A DNA stretch of 64,000 nt. It comes from Lachnospiraceae bacterium (lineage in GTDB: Bacteria; Bacillota; Clostridia; Lachnospirales; Lachnospiraceae). The stretch's first letter is position 1; every line of letters begins with the position of its first letter. A program made the position numbers and the translations under genes. Positions 1 to 8,697 of the stretch are shown piece after piece. The DNA lies in the NCBI GenBank assembly GCA_017619635.1, contig JAFZRZ010000036.1:59526-123525 (forward strand), in the 5' to 3' direction. The notes beneath the pieces were generated by a model that saw nothing but the letters and a program-made list of their open reading frames with translations, was not told the DNA's origin and made no database searches.

Positions 1-299
1 CTTATAAAGAAGTCATACAACAGATTAATAATTCAGATTATATTCTTGAACTAGTAGACGAAAACCAAATAGGAAACACATTGAGATTCAAAGAGGCCAT
101 ATGCTACAACAAGTACTTGATAACTAATAATACTGATTATAGTAATCATTCGTTTGATAGTACAAATGGAATAATAACATTTACGGATGCATGTGAAATT
201 AAAGAGAAGATTAATAATTTATGTACTTGTATTGATTATAAATATTCGGGAGAGTTCTCGCCATTAAAACTTGTAGAGAGTGTGTTTAAGGATTCGTAA
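1..299 (+). CDS. C-terminal end of a glycan-biosynthesis protein (partial, runs off left edge)
   Basis: The frame is open from base 3 and ends at the stop codon at 297-299, so this is the last ~99 residues of a gene that starts outside the window. An internal TTG at 81 is unlikely to be the real start. The tail contains NTLRFKEAICYNKYLITNN, which resembles the C-terminal end (roughly TLR-EAL-F-KKLITNN) of a family of capsule/LPS proteins with a glycosyltransferase-like fold; I infer membership from that similarity only. It is followed 71 bases later by a Wzy-like gene in the same direction, which fits a polysaccharide operon. The precise substrate cannot be told from this fragment. Confidence 0.6.
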   Translation, partial: YKEVIQQINNSDYILELVDENQIGNTLRFKEAICYNKYLITNNTDYSNHSFDSTNGIITFTDACEIKEKINNLCTCIDYKYSGEFSPLKLVESVFKDS

Positions 300-370
300 T
301 CAGTAATAGTATTTTGTAATATAGATATTAGATTGATTTTTTTTACTATATTTGGAAATGGGAAATAAAC

Positions 371-1642
371 ATGTTGTTAAAACCAAAAAAAATGACCTTT
401 ATTATCCTTTTTGGAATATCTTTAATATATATTTTGATGCGCCCCGTATTAGAGGCATACGTAACAACGCTATATAAACCAATGTTTATTTTAATAATGA
501 TAGTGACTTCTGGAATTGGTTTTATGACGCCAAGTGTAAGAAAAAAGATAGGAAATAACGAAATTGTTTTGCTGATAGTATTTTATATATATATAATTTG
601 TAATGCTTTGGCGTACGGTGGAACAGAACTATTATATTTAGGAGCTGAAAGATATGTTTTTCTTACACTTCCTCTTTTTGCGATGCCTTTGGTTTATAAG
701 CATTTAAATTGGAAAAAATTATTAGAGTTTATAAGCCTTTTTGGTATCATAGATGCAACATGCTCGATAGTAGAATTTGTTACTCATAATGCCTTGTTCC
801 CAGCAGCAAATGTTGATTCAAGAGTTGAAATGCATATGTCTAGTTATTATATAGTACGAACTTATGGATTGAACGGAAATTTCTTTTTGTTAGCAGAGAT
901 TCTTAGTGTTTGTGGGCTGGCTTCTTTTTTCTTATTGAGATTTTATAAAGAAAAGAAATGGATTATAGCCTTTATGATAATTTCAATAGGTATACTAGCA
1001 ACAGGTTCAAGAGGATACTATGTATCATATGGTGTCGGACTCGTGGTAATGTATTTAGCTGATAATAATCATAAAAGAATAACACACAAACAATTATTTA
1101 AGATATTTTTAATTTTTTTGGGTATAGTTTTGCTGTTGTTTTTTTTAATAGGAACGGATTATTTGACGGGGATTGATAAAGTGGATCAGATAATAGTTAG
1201 ATTTAGAATGATATTTAATTTTACTAGTGAAGATGCCAATATTGGTAGATTAAATAAGTGGAATTGGGCAATTCATGAATGGATAAAAAGTCCATTATTT
1301 GGAAATGGTGCTTGTTGTACCGATACAAGATACTCTGGTTATTATACAGTTCCAGAAAGTGGAATTCTTAAAAGGTTAGTAGAATTGGGAGTTATAGGTA
1401 CAACATTACAATATGCATCTATGTATGTGCCGCTTTATATTGGTATAAAGAAGTATCATAGAGGTGGGAAGAAAGATCCAATAGTGATTTTTTGTATAAG
1501 TATATTGGTATGTTTTTTTGTAGAGGATATTATTCTTCAGAGGTATACAGGTGTTGAATATACTATTATATCATGGGCTCTAATAGAATATGTTGCATAC
1601 GAACAAAAATTTATAGGGAATGATAAAGTGAGGCTTATATGA
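371..1642 (+). CDS. O-antigen/capsule polymerase-like membrane protein (Wzy/WaaL family)
   Basis: This 423-residue protein is hydrophobic almost throughout, with about ten to twelve predicted membrane spans and one larger loop near residues 270-340. The loop contains WIKSPLFGNGACCTD followed by PESGILKRLVELGVIG, the arrangement seen in O-antigen ligases and polymerases, where the long periplasmic or external loop carries the catalytic residues. Inferred role: polymerising or transferring lipid-linked repeat units on the outer face of the membrane. A purine-rich ribosome site (ggaaatgggaaa) precedes the ATG. Its last bases overlap the start of the next gene (ATGA), so the two are probably translationally coupled. 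Base composition is very AT-rich, as in the rest of the first 9 kb. Confidence 0.85.
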   Translation: MLLKPKKMTFIILFGISLIYILMRPVLEAYVTTLYKPMFILIMIVTSGIGFMTPSVRKKIGNNEIVLLIVFYIYIICNALAYGGTELLYLGAERYVFLTLPLFAMPLVYKHLNWKKLLEFISLFGIIDATCSIVEFVTHNALFPAANVDSRVEMHMSSYYIVRTYGLNGNFFLLAEILSVCGLASFFLLRFYKEKKWIIAFMIISIGILATGSRGYYVSYGVGLVVMYLADNNHKRITHKQLFKIFLIFLGIVLLLFFLIGTDYLTGIDKVDQIIVRFRMIFNFTSEDANIGRLNKWNWAIHEWIKSPLFGNGACCTDTRYSGYYTVPESGILKRLVELGVIGTTLQYASMYVPLYIGIKKYHRGGKKDPIVIFCISILVCFFVEDIILQRYTGVEYTIISWALIEYVAYEQKFIGNDKVRLI

Positions 1643-2868
1643 ATATATTGATTATACACGCGCACACTGCAAATAGAGGAGATGAATCGGCTGTAAAAGC
1701 AATGTGTGATGAATTACTAGCTAAATATCCAGATATAAATATTACAATAGCTCTAAATGGAATTACTCGTTATCCCAATATGCCAAAGCAGGTGACGATG
1801 ATAGATGGTTTTTTCAAATCCAAAGACAGAAAAGCACAAATAGGGTTTTTCCTTGCAATAATCTCAAAAGGATTGATCAGATATTCTGCATCAATTAATA
1901 CTTTCATTAAAGCATTGGATAAAGCTGATTTAGTTGTTCATGCTCCAGGAGGACCATCAATAGGAGATATTTATTCTAAAAAGGAATTTATATATTTGAG
2001 TACTCTTCGCTTTGCAAAGAGGCGAGGGAAAAACTATATGTTTTATGCGCCGTCTATGGGGCCATTTAATTTGACGCGAAGGAATAAGAAAAGAATAAAA
2101 GTTTTAATGGATGCAAAATGTGTGCTATTAAGAGATCCTATATCATATAAATATGTAGAAAATCTTGCTCCAAAATGTAATCCGATTCTTGCATTAGATT
2201 CTGCACTACAACATGATTTTGATGTTGCTATAAACGAAGATAAATACCAAAATTATAAATCTTTAGTTGAGTATCTTTCAAAATATGAAAAGACAGTTGG
2301 ACTTACAATTACAGACTTAAAATGGCATCAAAAGTATAAAAATGCTGATTTTCAGGATAACCTTAAGACAACATTTGATAGGTTTATTGGGAAAAGAATC
2401 TCGGAGGGTTACGGAATTGTATTTATTCCTCAGCTCTATGGAGCCGGTAATGATGAATCTTTAATGAATCAATTTATGGTGGATGACAAAACCTTCATTA
2501 TAAAATCAGATGTAGAAGATTATGACTCCTATTTTCAGCAGTATGTTATTAGTAAACTATTTGCAGTTGTTGGGATGAGATATCATAGTAATATTTTTTC
2601 GGCCAAGGTTGGAACACCCTTTATTTCTGTTTCATATGAGCAAAAAATGAAAGGATTTATGGAATCCATAGAATGTAGCCAGTATTGTATTGATTTGGAA
2701 AGGCTATCTCCAAATGTACTTGAAAAGAGATTTCAAGATCTGTTAGAGAATTATCAATCATATAAAAAATATCTGTATGAAAAGCACGATTGGATGAAAA
2801 AAAGGTCGCATATATCGTCTGATAAAGTTTTTGAGATAATTGAATTAAATCAGAAAAAAGTATTCTAA
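1639..2868 (+). CDS. Polysaccharide pyruvyl transferase family protein
   Basis: This 409-residue protein starts MNILIIHAHTANRGDESAV, the N-terminal glycine-rich segment of the PS_pyruv_trans family (PF04230, CsaB/WcaK-like). Further family features are HAPGGPSIGD near residue 100 and GMRYHSNIFSAKVGTPFISV near 310-330. Members transfer pyruvate from PEP to glycan hydroxyls as a ketal, giving the polymer negative charge. It overlaps the polymerase by four bases and is followed 20 bases later by an FrhB-like protein, a pairing commonly seen in Bacteroidota and Clostridia polysaccharide clusters. The sugar acceptor is unknown. Confidence 0.88.
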   Translation: MNILIIHAHTANRGDESAVKAMCDELLAKYPDINITIALNGITRYPNMPKQVTMIDGFFKSKDRKAQIGFFLAIISKGLIRYSASINTFIKALDKADLVVHAPGGPSIGDIYSKKEFIYLSTLRFAKRRGKNYMFYAPSMGPFNLTRRNKKRIKVLMDAKCVLLRDPISYKYVENLAPKCNPILALDSALQHDFDVAINEDKYQNYKSLVEYLSKYEKTVGLTITDLKWHQKYKNADFQDNLKTTFDRFIGKRISEGYGIVFIPQLYGAGNDESLMNQFMVDDKTFIIKSDVEDYDSYFQQYVISKLFAVVGMRYHSNIFSAKVGTPFISVSYEQKMKGFMESIECSQYCIDLERLSPNVLEKRFQDLLENYQSYKKYLYEKHDWMKKRSHISSDKVFEIIELNQKKVF

Positions 2869-2888
2869 TATATAGCGGAGTTATTCAA

Positions 2889-4949
2889 ATGATTGTTTTA
2901 AACAACAAATATGAGTGTTGCGGATGTACAGCTTGTAAGAGTATTTGTCCGAAAAATGCAATAACGATGTTGAAAGATGAGGAAGGATTTAAGTATCCTC
3001 ACATTAATCAAGATATATGCGTGGATTGCCACTTATGTGAAAAAATATGCCCCTATATTAACCGGAAACACCCGGATACCGACATAGAAAAATGCTTTGC
3101 ATCAGTAAACACAAATAGTGATGAACGAAAAAAAAGTTCCTCTGGGGGTATGTTTACTGCATTTGCAAATTGGATTATCAAGTTTGGTGGAGTTGTCTTT
3201 GGCGCGGCATTTGATGAACAGTGGTGTGTATGTCACAAAAGCGCTGATTCAGCAGAAACATTAAGCAGTCTAGTGGGATCCAAGTATATGCAGAGTGATC
3301 TAGGAGATACTTACCTTTGTATTAAGAAGTTACTTGATTCCGGCAGAAAAGTCCTTATGGTTGGAACAACCTGTCAGATTAATGGGCTCAAGAATTATCT
3401 TGATAATGACTATGCTAATTTATTCTGTATTGATTTTATTTGTTTAGGGGTACCGTCTCCTCAAATATGGAATGACTATTTGAATACATATTTTAATGAT
3501 TATGATATTCAGAACATAAATTTTAAGGATAAGTCTCTTGGTTGGCACAGATTCTCTCTCAAAATACAGGGACGCGAAAAAGAGTTTGTTAGAGATGGAA
3601 AACAGACGTATTTTTTTACGGGTTACTTTCGGCACTTATATAACAGGCCATCTTGTAGCCATTGTGTTTATAAGACAGGAAACAGGTGTAGTGATATAAC
3701 GATATCAGATTTCTGGGGATGTGAAAAATATGCTCTGGAATTGGACGATAATAAAGGACTTTCAGCTGTTGTTTGCCATTCAGAAAAGGGTCTGGAATTA
3801 TTTGAAGCGATAAAAGAAGGATTAAAGGTAAAAGAAGTATATTTAAATCAAATTCTTACTGCAAATGGAGGATATATCGCGTCTTCTGATATAAGCCCCA
3901 ATAGGGAAAAATTTTGGGAGGATTATAAACGTTTATCTAAGGAAGATTTGTTCTCAAAATACTGTACACCAGAACCAATAAGCAAAATAAGAAAGTTTCT
4001 TGGAAATATAAATAGAAAGTATAAAAACACTGCCTGTTATCAGAATTCGAGAATAGATATAAGAAAGTTTGAGATTGGTATTCCATATGGTATAAAGGGT
4101 GCCAACCTGGGGAGTACATATTCAAAATATGCATTTGGTTCGTTAAATGAAAATGATAAATGGTGGGGCGATTTTTCACTAAGTGGTCAAAGCCTACAAA
4201 TAGACTATGAGATTCTAAGAAGTTTTTCTGACAGAATTGAAATAGGTGCACCTGTTTTTATAGGCATTGGAGCTTGCGTATTTCTCTTTAAAGGCGCTGA
4301 AAATGAATTATATTATTCGATACTCGATAAGGAGCATAATCCCTACTATACGCAGAAAGGATTCCAAAGGAGCAAATATCCAATAATTGATAAGCCAAGA
4401 ACTGTAGCTAGAAATATATTGAAATCTTGTAGGGGGCAAAAAAGGATAGAAAGTATTTATGAAATCTATGGTGGAGGTTCCCTAGATGAACAGGCTTCAG
4501 AAAGATCGATTGAGACTTTGGTCGCTGCATGGAAAAGAATATTTTCTTTACCTGATTTAATGCATAAGGATTTGCCAGAGCTAACAAAAGGAGTGTATGA
4601 AGATAATATTCTGTATCTTCACAAAATAATTGTTCATTGCATTGAAAACGGACTTAAACCCATTATCTTTATCCCGCCTTTTTCAGATAAACTAAATAGA
4701 TTTTTTTCAGAGGAATATGAAGAAAGCATATTGATAAATGCAATTACAAGAGCATGTGATGGATATATTGTTCCTGTCTATAACTATCAGCACAGAAATG
4801 AGTTTACAAAAAATTATGATCTTTTTTTAGATGGTGGCTTTAGGTTAAATAAAAAAGGAAGTCTTTTGTTTTTGTCGCTTTTGTCTTCAGATTTAAAAAG
4901 AGACAAAATAATAGTTGATAGCTTTGATAAAATCGGTGGTGAAAAATGA
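2889..4949 (+). CDS. Ferredoxin-FrhB family protein fused to an SGNH-like domain
   Basis: There are three parts in 686 residues. Residues ~8-60 hold two 4Fe-4S ferredoxin motifs (CCGCTACKSICP and CVDCHLCEKICP). Residues ~70-380 match the coenzyme F420 hydrogenase/dehydrogenase beta-subunit family (FrhB; SSSGGMFTAF, VGTTCQINGLKNYL, CSHCVYKTGNRCSDITISDFWG). Residues ~395-686 look like the SGNH-hydrolase-like domain found alone in polysaccharide clusters: NLGSTYSKYAFG as the first block, SGQSLQIDYEIL, and a final LDGGFRLNKKG where the usual Asp-x-x-His block would be, with Arg in place of His. Inferred role: a redox or acyl-modifying partner of the adjacent pyruvyl transferase. It overlaps the next gene (ATGA). 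The FrhB-SGNH fusion is unusual to me. Confidence 0.75.
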   Translation: MIVLNNKYECCGCTACKSICPKNAITMLKDEEGFKYPHINQDICVDCHLCEKICPYINRKHPDTDIEKCFASVNTNSDERKKSSSGGMFTAFANWIIKFGGVVFGAAFDEQWCVCHKSADSAETLSSLVGSKYMQSDLGDTYLCIKKLLDSGRKVLMVGTTCQINGLKNYLDNDYANLFCIDFICLGVPSPQIWNDYLNTYFNDYDIQNINFKDKSLGWHRFSLKIQGREKEFVRDGKQTYFFTGYFRHLYNRPSCSHCVYKTGNRCSDITISDFWGCEKYALELDDNKGLSAVVCHSEKGLELFEAIKEGLKVKEVYLNQILTANGGYIASSDISPNREKFWEDYKRLSKEDLFSKYCTPEPISKIRKFLGNINRKYKNTACYQNSRIDIRKFEIGIPYGIKGANLGSTYSKYAFGSLNENDKWWGDFSLSGQSLQIDYEILRSFSDRIEIGAPVFIGIGACVFLFKGAENELYYSILDKEHNPYYTQKGFQRSKYPIIDKPRTVARNILKSCRGQKRIESIYEIYGGGSLDEQASERSIETLVAAWKRIFSLPDLMHKDLPELTKGVYEDNILYLHKIIVHCIENGLKPIIFIPPFSDKLNRFFSEEYEESILINAITRACDGYIVPVYNYQHRNEFTKNYDLFLDGGFRLNKKGSLLFLSLLSSDLKRDKIIVDSFDKIGGEK

Positions 4950-5794
4950 GCATAAAATCTACAATTCGGTATTTTGTCAAATCAAAATACAAACACCTTA
5001 TATATTCTGAAGAACTGAAACATAGTTATGAGGGACTGAGCGTTACCGGAGGTATGCTCAAAAATAAGGTTGTTGTTATAGTTGGAGCGACTGGCGATAT
5101 AGGAAAGGCAATAACGAAGAGATTTCTTTTGGAAGGCTGCAAGATTATTATTTTGGCCAGAAGTGAAGATAAAGCAAAATCTTTAATGAAAAAAGCAAAT
5201 GAACAGTTTCCGGATGGTGTTATCGCCTATCATATAGTTGATTTTGAAGATGCCGATTCAATTAAAACGGTTTCAGAAAAACTGAGTGAATATGAATTTG
5301 ATTATTATATTAATTGTGTAGGGATTTTTAATTCCTATGACAGAAACAGAATCTTTCGTTCTATTTCTGAAGAACAATTCACTAAGTCTTGGATAATTAA
5401 TTATGAAAATTTAATGCTTATGACAGAAATAGTTGCCAAGCAGATGAGAGAGCGATTCAATGAAAATCAACGTATAATCAATATTGGGTCTATTTGTGCT
5501 ACAGAAAGACCATATCAAAGCACACCATATGGCATGAGCAAAAGTGCAGTTCATCATATGACAAGATACTTAAATAACAAATATTCAGAATTATCAATAT
5601 TATGTATAGAACCGGGTAGTGTTGCAACAGTAATGGGTGATAGAAAGATTGGTAGTGATATCGCAAATGCAAATAATCTACTTGGACGAGTTTCTCTTCC
5701 AGAGGAAATAGCTGCAGTATCAGCTTTTTTGTGTTCTGATGTAGGACGTTTTATTGATCCAATAATAAGTGCTTCTGCATGTGAGACTTTTTAA
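4946..5794 (+). CDS. Short-chain dehydrogenase/reductase (SDR)
   Basis: A 282-residue classical SDR. VVVIVGATGDIGKAITKRF (residues ~40-58) is the nucleotide-binding glycine motif, NCVGIF stands in for the NNAG block, INIGSICAT supplies the catalytic serine, and YGMSKSAV is the Tyr-x-x-x-Lys active site. The extension of ~35 residues ahead of the Rossmann fold is longer than in typical SDRs. The start overlaps the FrhB gene by four bases. It is directly followed by a second gene with a similar layout but without these motifs. Likely role: NAD(P)-dependent oxidation or reduction of a glycan precursor; the substrate is not evident. Confidence 0.85.
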   Translation: MSIKSTIRYFVKSKYKHLIYSEELKHSYEGLSVTGGMLKNKVVVIVGATGDIGKAITKRFLLEGCKIIILARSEDKAKSLMKKANEQFPDGVIAYHIVDFEDADSIKTVSEKLSEYEFDYYINCVGIFNSYDRNRIFRSISEEQFTKSWIINYENLMLMTEIVAKQMRERFNENQRIINIGSICATERPYQSTPYGMSKSAVHHMTRYLNNKYSELSILCIEPGSVATVMGDRKIGSDIANANNLLGRVSLPEEIAAVSAFLCSDVGRFIDPIISASACETF

Positions 5795-5816
5795 ATTTAT
5801 AATTTTGGAGAATGCC

Positions 5817-6398
5817 ATGAAAAAAATATCGCCAATAATTGACCCAAAGAGTTATGATACCTCATTGCTGAGTTTTACGGGAGGAGCACTGAAAGGCTCT
5901 AATACTATTTTTTTGTGTAATAAACAAGACGAAAGTCTCTGGAAAAAAACTATAGATTCATACAGGAAAACTGAAGAAGGCTTTTTTTCTCTATCTTTTT
6001 TTGATGACAATATACGTAAGATAACTCTTGATGAAATCAGGCAGAATCATATTATTAATTACTTTGATTTATCTAGGATAGGTGTTTATCAGATTTACAG
6101 ATTGTTACAGTTAGAAGTTGACTCCTTAGTGAATAATAGTAATCCATCCACAATCTGTTCTATTTTCCATAATGCATCGGATAAAGAACTTGATTTGTTT
6201 GTGACAGAAGGAGTTTGCTTAAATATGCTTAATGGATTAGCTTGTCTTTTATCCGTACATAATATTACTTATTCAGGGATAAGAGCAGATTCAAATGTAC
6301 CAATAGATACTATTATGAGATCGGCTCTTTTTTTGAGTAGTAAATATGGACAATTGTTTTCAGGTGAAGCGATATATTTAAGAAACAGTGATAAATAA
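5817..6398 (+). CDS. Degenerate SDR-like protein, probably non-catalytic
   Basis: The start is set at ATG 5817 because GGAG lies seven bases upstream; an in-frame start at 5769 would overlap the preceding gene and has no ribosome site. The 193-residue product reads like a diverged copy of the preceding SDR. LLSFTGGALKGSNTIFLCNK aligns with that protein's LSVTGGMLKNKVVVIVGA, and the tail FLSSKYGQLFSGEAIYL resembles the SDR C-terminal FL-S-xxx-xxGexixl block. The glycine motif and the Tyr-x-x-x-Lys pair are absent (FVTEGVCLNML sits where the active site should be). I infer a pseudoenzyme or partner subunit, not an independent dehydrogenase. The alignment was done by eye. Confidence 0.6.
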   Translation: MKKISPIIDPKSYDTSLLSFTGGALKGSNTIFLCNKQDESLWKKTIDSYRKTEEGFFSLSFFDDNIRKITLDEIRQNHIINYFDLSRIGVYQIYRLLQLEVDSLVNNSNPSTICSIFHNASDKELDLFVTEGVCLNMLNGLACLLSVHNITYSGIRADSNVPIDTIMRSALFLSSKYGQLFSGEAIYLRNSDK

Positions 6399-6450
6399 TT
6401 ATCTGTTTGGCTTTTTGATTTTTTGACATTTTTTGGAAGGATATCGAGAG

Positions 6451-7995
6451 ATGGGAGAATCAAGAACAAAAAATACAGTTTTAAACTTATTCTCCAGTGG
6501 TATTAGGCAGTTTCTTACTTTAGTTACTACTTTTATAATTAGAACTATATTTATTAAGAACCTGGGAGCCGATTACCTTGGGCTTAATGGTCTTTTTACT
6601 AATATACTTTCTTTATTAGCGTTATCTGAATTGGGCATCGGTACAGCGATTTCATTCTACTTGTATAAACCTATTAAAGACGGGGATAAGAACAGAATAA
6701 AGTCCTTGATGGCATTTTATAAAAAATGCTATCGAATGGTAGGAATCACAATAATTATTATAGGTATTTTGATCACTCCATTTCTGAAATTGATGGTGAA
6801 TCTGGAGACAGAAGTGGATGTGAATCTTTATATTGTTTTTCTTCTTTACATAATGAATACTGCCAGTTCGTATTTGTTATTTGCATATAAGCAATCATTT
6901 TTATTAGCAAATCAACAGCAGTATAAGGTAGAAAAGGTTAGTTCAATCTTTTGCATTGTTCAATTTCTGTTTGATTTCATTAGTATTGCAATTTTAAAGA
7001 ATTACTATATATATCTAATAGGGGACATTATAGCAATACTAATTAAAAATTTGATGATTTCTTTTGTGGCTGATAGGGACTTCCCTTTTCTCAAAGAAAA
7101 GAAAATTGAGGCTATTTCAAAAGATGAAATTAGAGTTTTTTTCCATGATATTTTCTCTGTTTCTGTGTTTAGAGTAGGAAGTCAGTTGTTCAATGCTACA
7201 GACAATATAATAATTTCAATAATGCTTGGAACAACAATAGTAGGATATTACAGTAACTATTATCTGATTATCAGTTATGCTACGCTGTTTTTTGGAATGC
7301 TGATGAAAGCATTTACCGCAGGAATTGGTAATGTCACAGTTACAGAGAGCATAGAAAAAAGATATGAAATATATAAAAGAATTGATTTTATAATGTTTTT
7401 TGTGGCAACAATTGTTTCTGTATGCATGTGCCAAGTATTTAACAGTTTTATGCTTTTATGGGTTGGAAAAAATGATCAGAATTACATTTTGGGCCAAGCT
7501 ATCATTTTTGTTTTGGCTTTTGATTTTTATATTAATTGTTCTTGTCAAACACCTAATGCATTTAGGGAAACATCAGGAAATTTCAAAAGCGGCCAATGGC
7601 TACAGTTGTTTGGAGGAGTATTTAATATAGTTCTATCATTTGTGTTGGGATATATTTGGGGGCTGTTTGGTATTTTTCTTGCGACTATAGTTTCTAAGCT
7701 CTTAATAACTGTAACTCCCTTTATTTATAAAATTGCACGAAGTGTATTCAAGAAAAATCCCATGCTTCTCATAATTGATTATTATAAGAAATTAATTTTG
7801 AGAACAGTAATTGTTGCAGCCACGTGGTTTATTTGTTTAAAAATACATATGACGAGTTTCCTTGGAATCGTTCTTGAAATACTAATATGTGTGGTTTTCT
7901 CTCTAGCAATTATATCATTGTTTTATTTCAGATCGGATGAGTATAGGTTTCTGTTAAGAAAAATCAAAGTGTTGTTAACAGAAAAAAGGGTGTAA
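6451..7995 (+). CDS. Polysaccharide flippase (Wzx, MATE-like superfamily)
   Basis: The start chosen is ATG 6451, ten bases after GGAAGG; an upstream in-frame TTG at 6433 overlaps that ribosome site. The 514-residue protein has about 12-14 hydrophobic segments. It opens with TKNTVLNLFSSGIRQFLTLV and then FIKNLGADYLGLNGLFTNIL, the N-terminal signature of oligosaccharide flippases (Polysacc_synt family). Such proteins move undecaprenyl-linked repeat units to the outer leaflet, so with the Wzy-like protein at 371-1642 this gives a complete Wzx/Wzy route. About 100 bases without a gene follow. Confidence 0.92.
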   Translation: MGESRTKNTVLNLFSSGIRQFLTLVTTFIIRTIFIKNLGADYLGLNGLFTNILSLLALSELGIGTAISFYLYKPIKDGDKNRIKSLMAFYKKCYRMVGITIIIIGILITPFLKLMVNLETEVDVNLYIVFLLYIMNTASSYLLFAYKQSFLLANQQQYKVEKVSSIFCIVQFLFDFISIAILKNYYIYLIGDIIAILIKNLMISFVADRDFPFLKEKKIEAISKDEIRVFFHDIFSVSVFRVGSQLFNATDNIIISIMLGTTIVGYYSNYYLIISYATLFFGMLMKAFTAGIGNVTVTESIEKRYEIYKRIDFIMFFVATIVSVCMCQVFNSFMLLWVGKNDQNYILGQAIIFVLAFDFYINCSCQTPNAFRETSGNFKSGQWLQLFGGVFNIVLSFVLGYIWGLFGIFLATIVSKLLITVTPFIYKIARSVFKKNPMLLIIDYYKKLILRTVIVAATWFICLKIHMTSFLGIVLEILICVVFSLAIISLFYFRSDEYRFLLRKIKVLLTEKRV

Positions 7996-8099
7996 ATAGA
8001 TTAGTCATTGAATAATAATACGCTTCAAGATACAAGCTTTCTTTATGTTTGAGTAAGCGTTGAAAAAACTTAAGAAATTATTAAGGTGGGAAAGACTAT

Positions 8100-8672
8100 A
8101 TGAAACTTTTTGGAAATAGATCTATGTATCACGATTATTTAGTATATGATGAAAGGCTCAATGCCGCATTTAGGGGCACACAGAATATGACTTGGCGACA
8201 GAAAAAGGAATATGAGTGGAAAGCGGTAAAACTATATAGAAAGTTCCAGTCATGTAATGGCACATTGATGGGACGATATTACAAGCTAAAATTGCGATCG
8301 CTTGAGAAAAAGACAGGAATTCATTTTGAGGGGAATCCAAATATAGGAAAAGGTTTAATTATAGGGCATTGGGGAAGAATAGTTTTCAATGGTAATGTGA
8401 AATTTGGGGATAATCTATTTATCACACATGGAATAACAATTGGGCGTGATATAAGGGGAAAGAGAAAGGGCGTACCAACAATTGGAAATAATGTTTGCAT
8501 AAGAGCTAATTCAACAGTTGTGGGAAACATTATTATTGGAAATGATGTATTAATTGCTCCGAATACTTTTGTAAACTTTGATGTTCCAGATCATTCAATA
8601 GTTATTGGTAACCCTGCTAAGATAATTCACAGGGAAAATGCCACAGAGGGGCATATTCCGAATATAGACTAA
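8100..8672 (+). CDS. Hexapeptide-repeat (left-handed beta-helix) O-acetyltransferase
   Basis: This 190-residue protein has the imperfect [LIV]-G-x4 repeats of a left-handed beta helix from about residue 75 onward (IGKGLIIGHWGRIVFNGNV, IGNNVCIRANSTVVGNIIIG, IGNDVLIAPNTFVNFDVPDH) and the closing VIGNPAKII. The layout, with a helical N-terminal ~70 residues and a THGITIG core, resembles serine acetyltransferase-type enzymes that sit in capsule clusters and O-acetylate sugars. Which sugar is acetylated cannot be told. A ggtggg ribosome site precedes the ATG. It lies between the flippase and a sulfotransferase, so a glycan-tailoring role is the natural reading. Confidence 0.85.
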   Translation: MKLFGNRSMYHDYLVYDERLNAAFRGTQNMTWRQKKEYEWKAVKLYRKFQSCNGTLMGRYYKLKLRSLEKKTGIHFEGNPNIGKGLIIGHWGRIVFNGNVKFGDNLFITHGITIGRDIRGKRKGVPTIGNNVCIRANSTVVGNIIIGNDVLIAPNTFVNFDVPDHSIVIGNPAKIIHRENATEGHIPNID

Positions 8673-8697
8673 TTAATAGGAGAATTGGAGAATTGTT

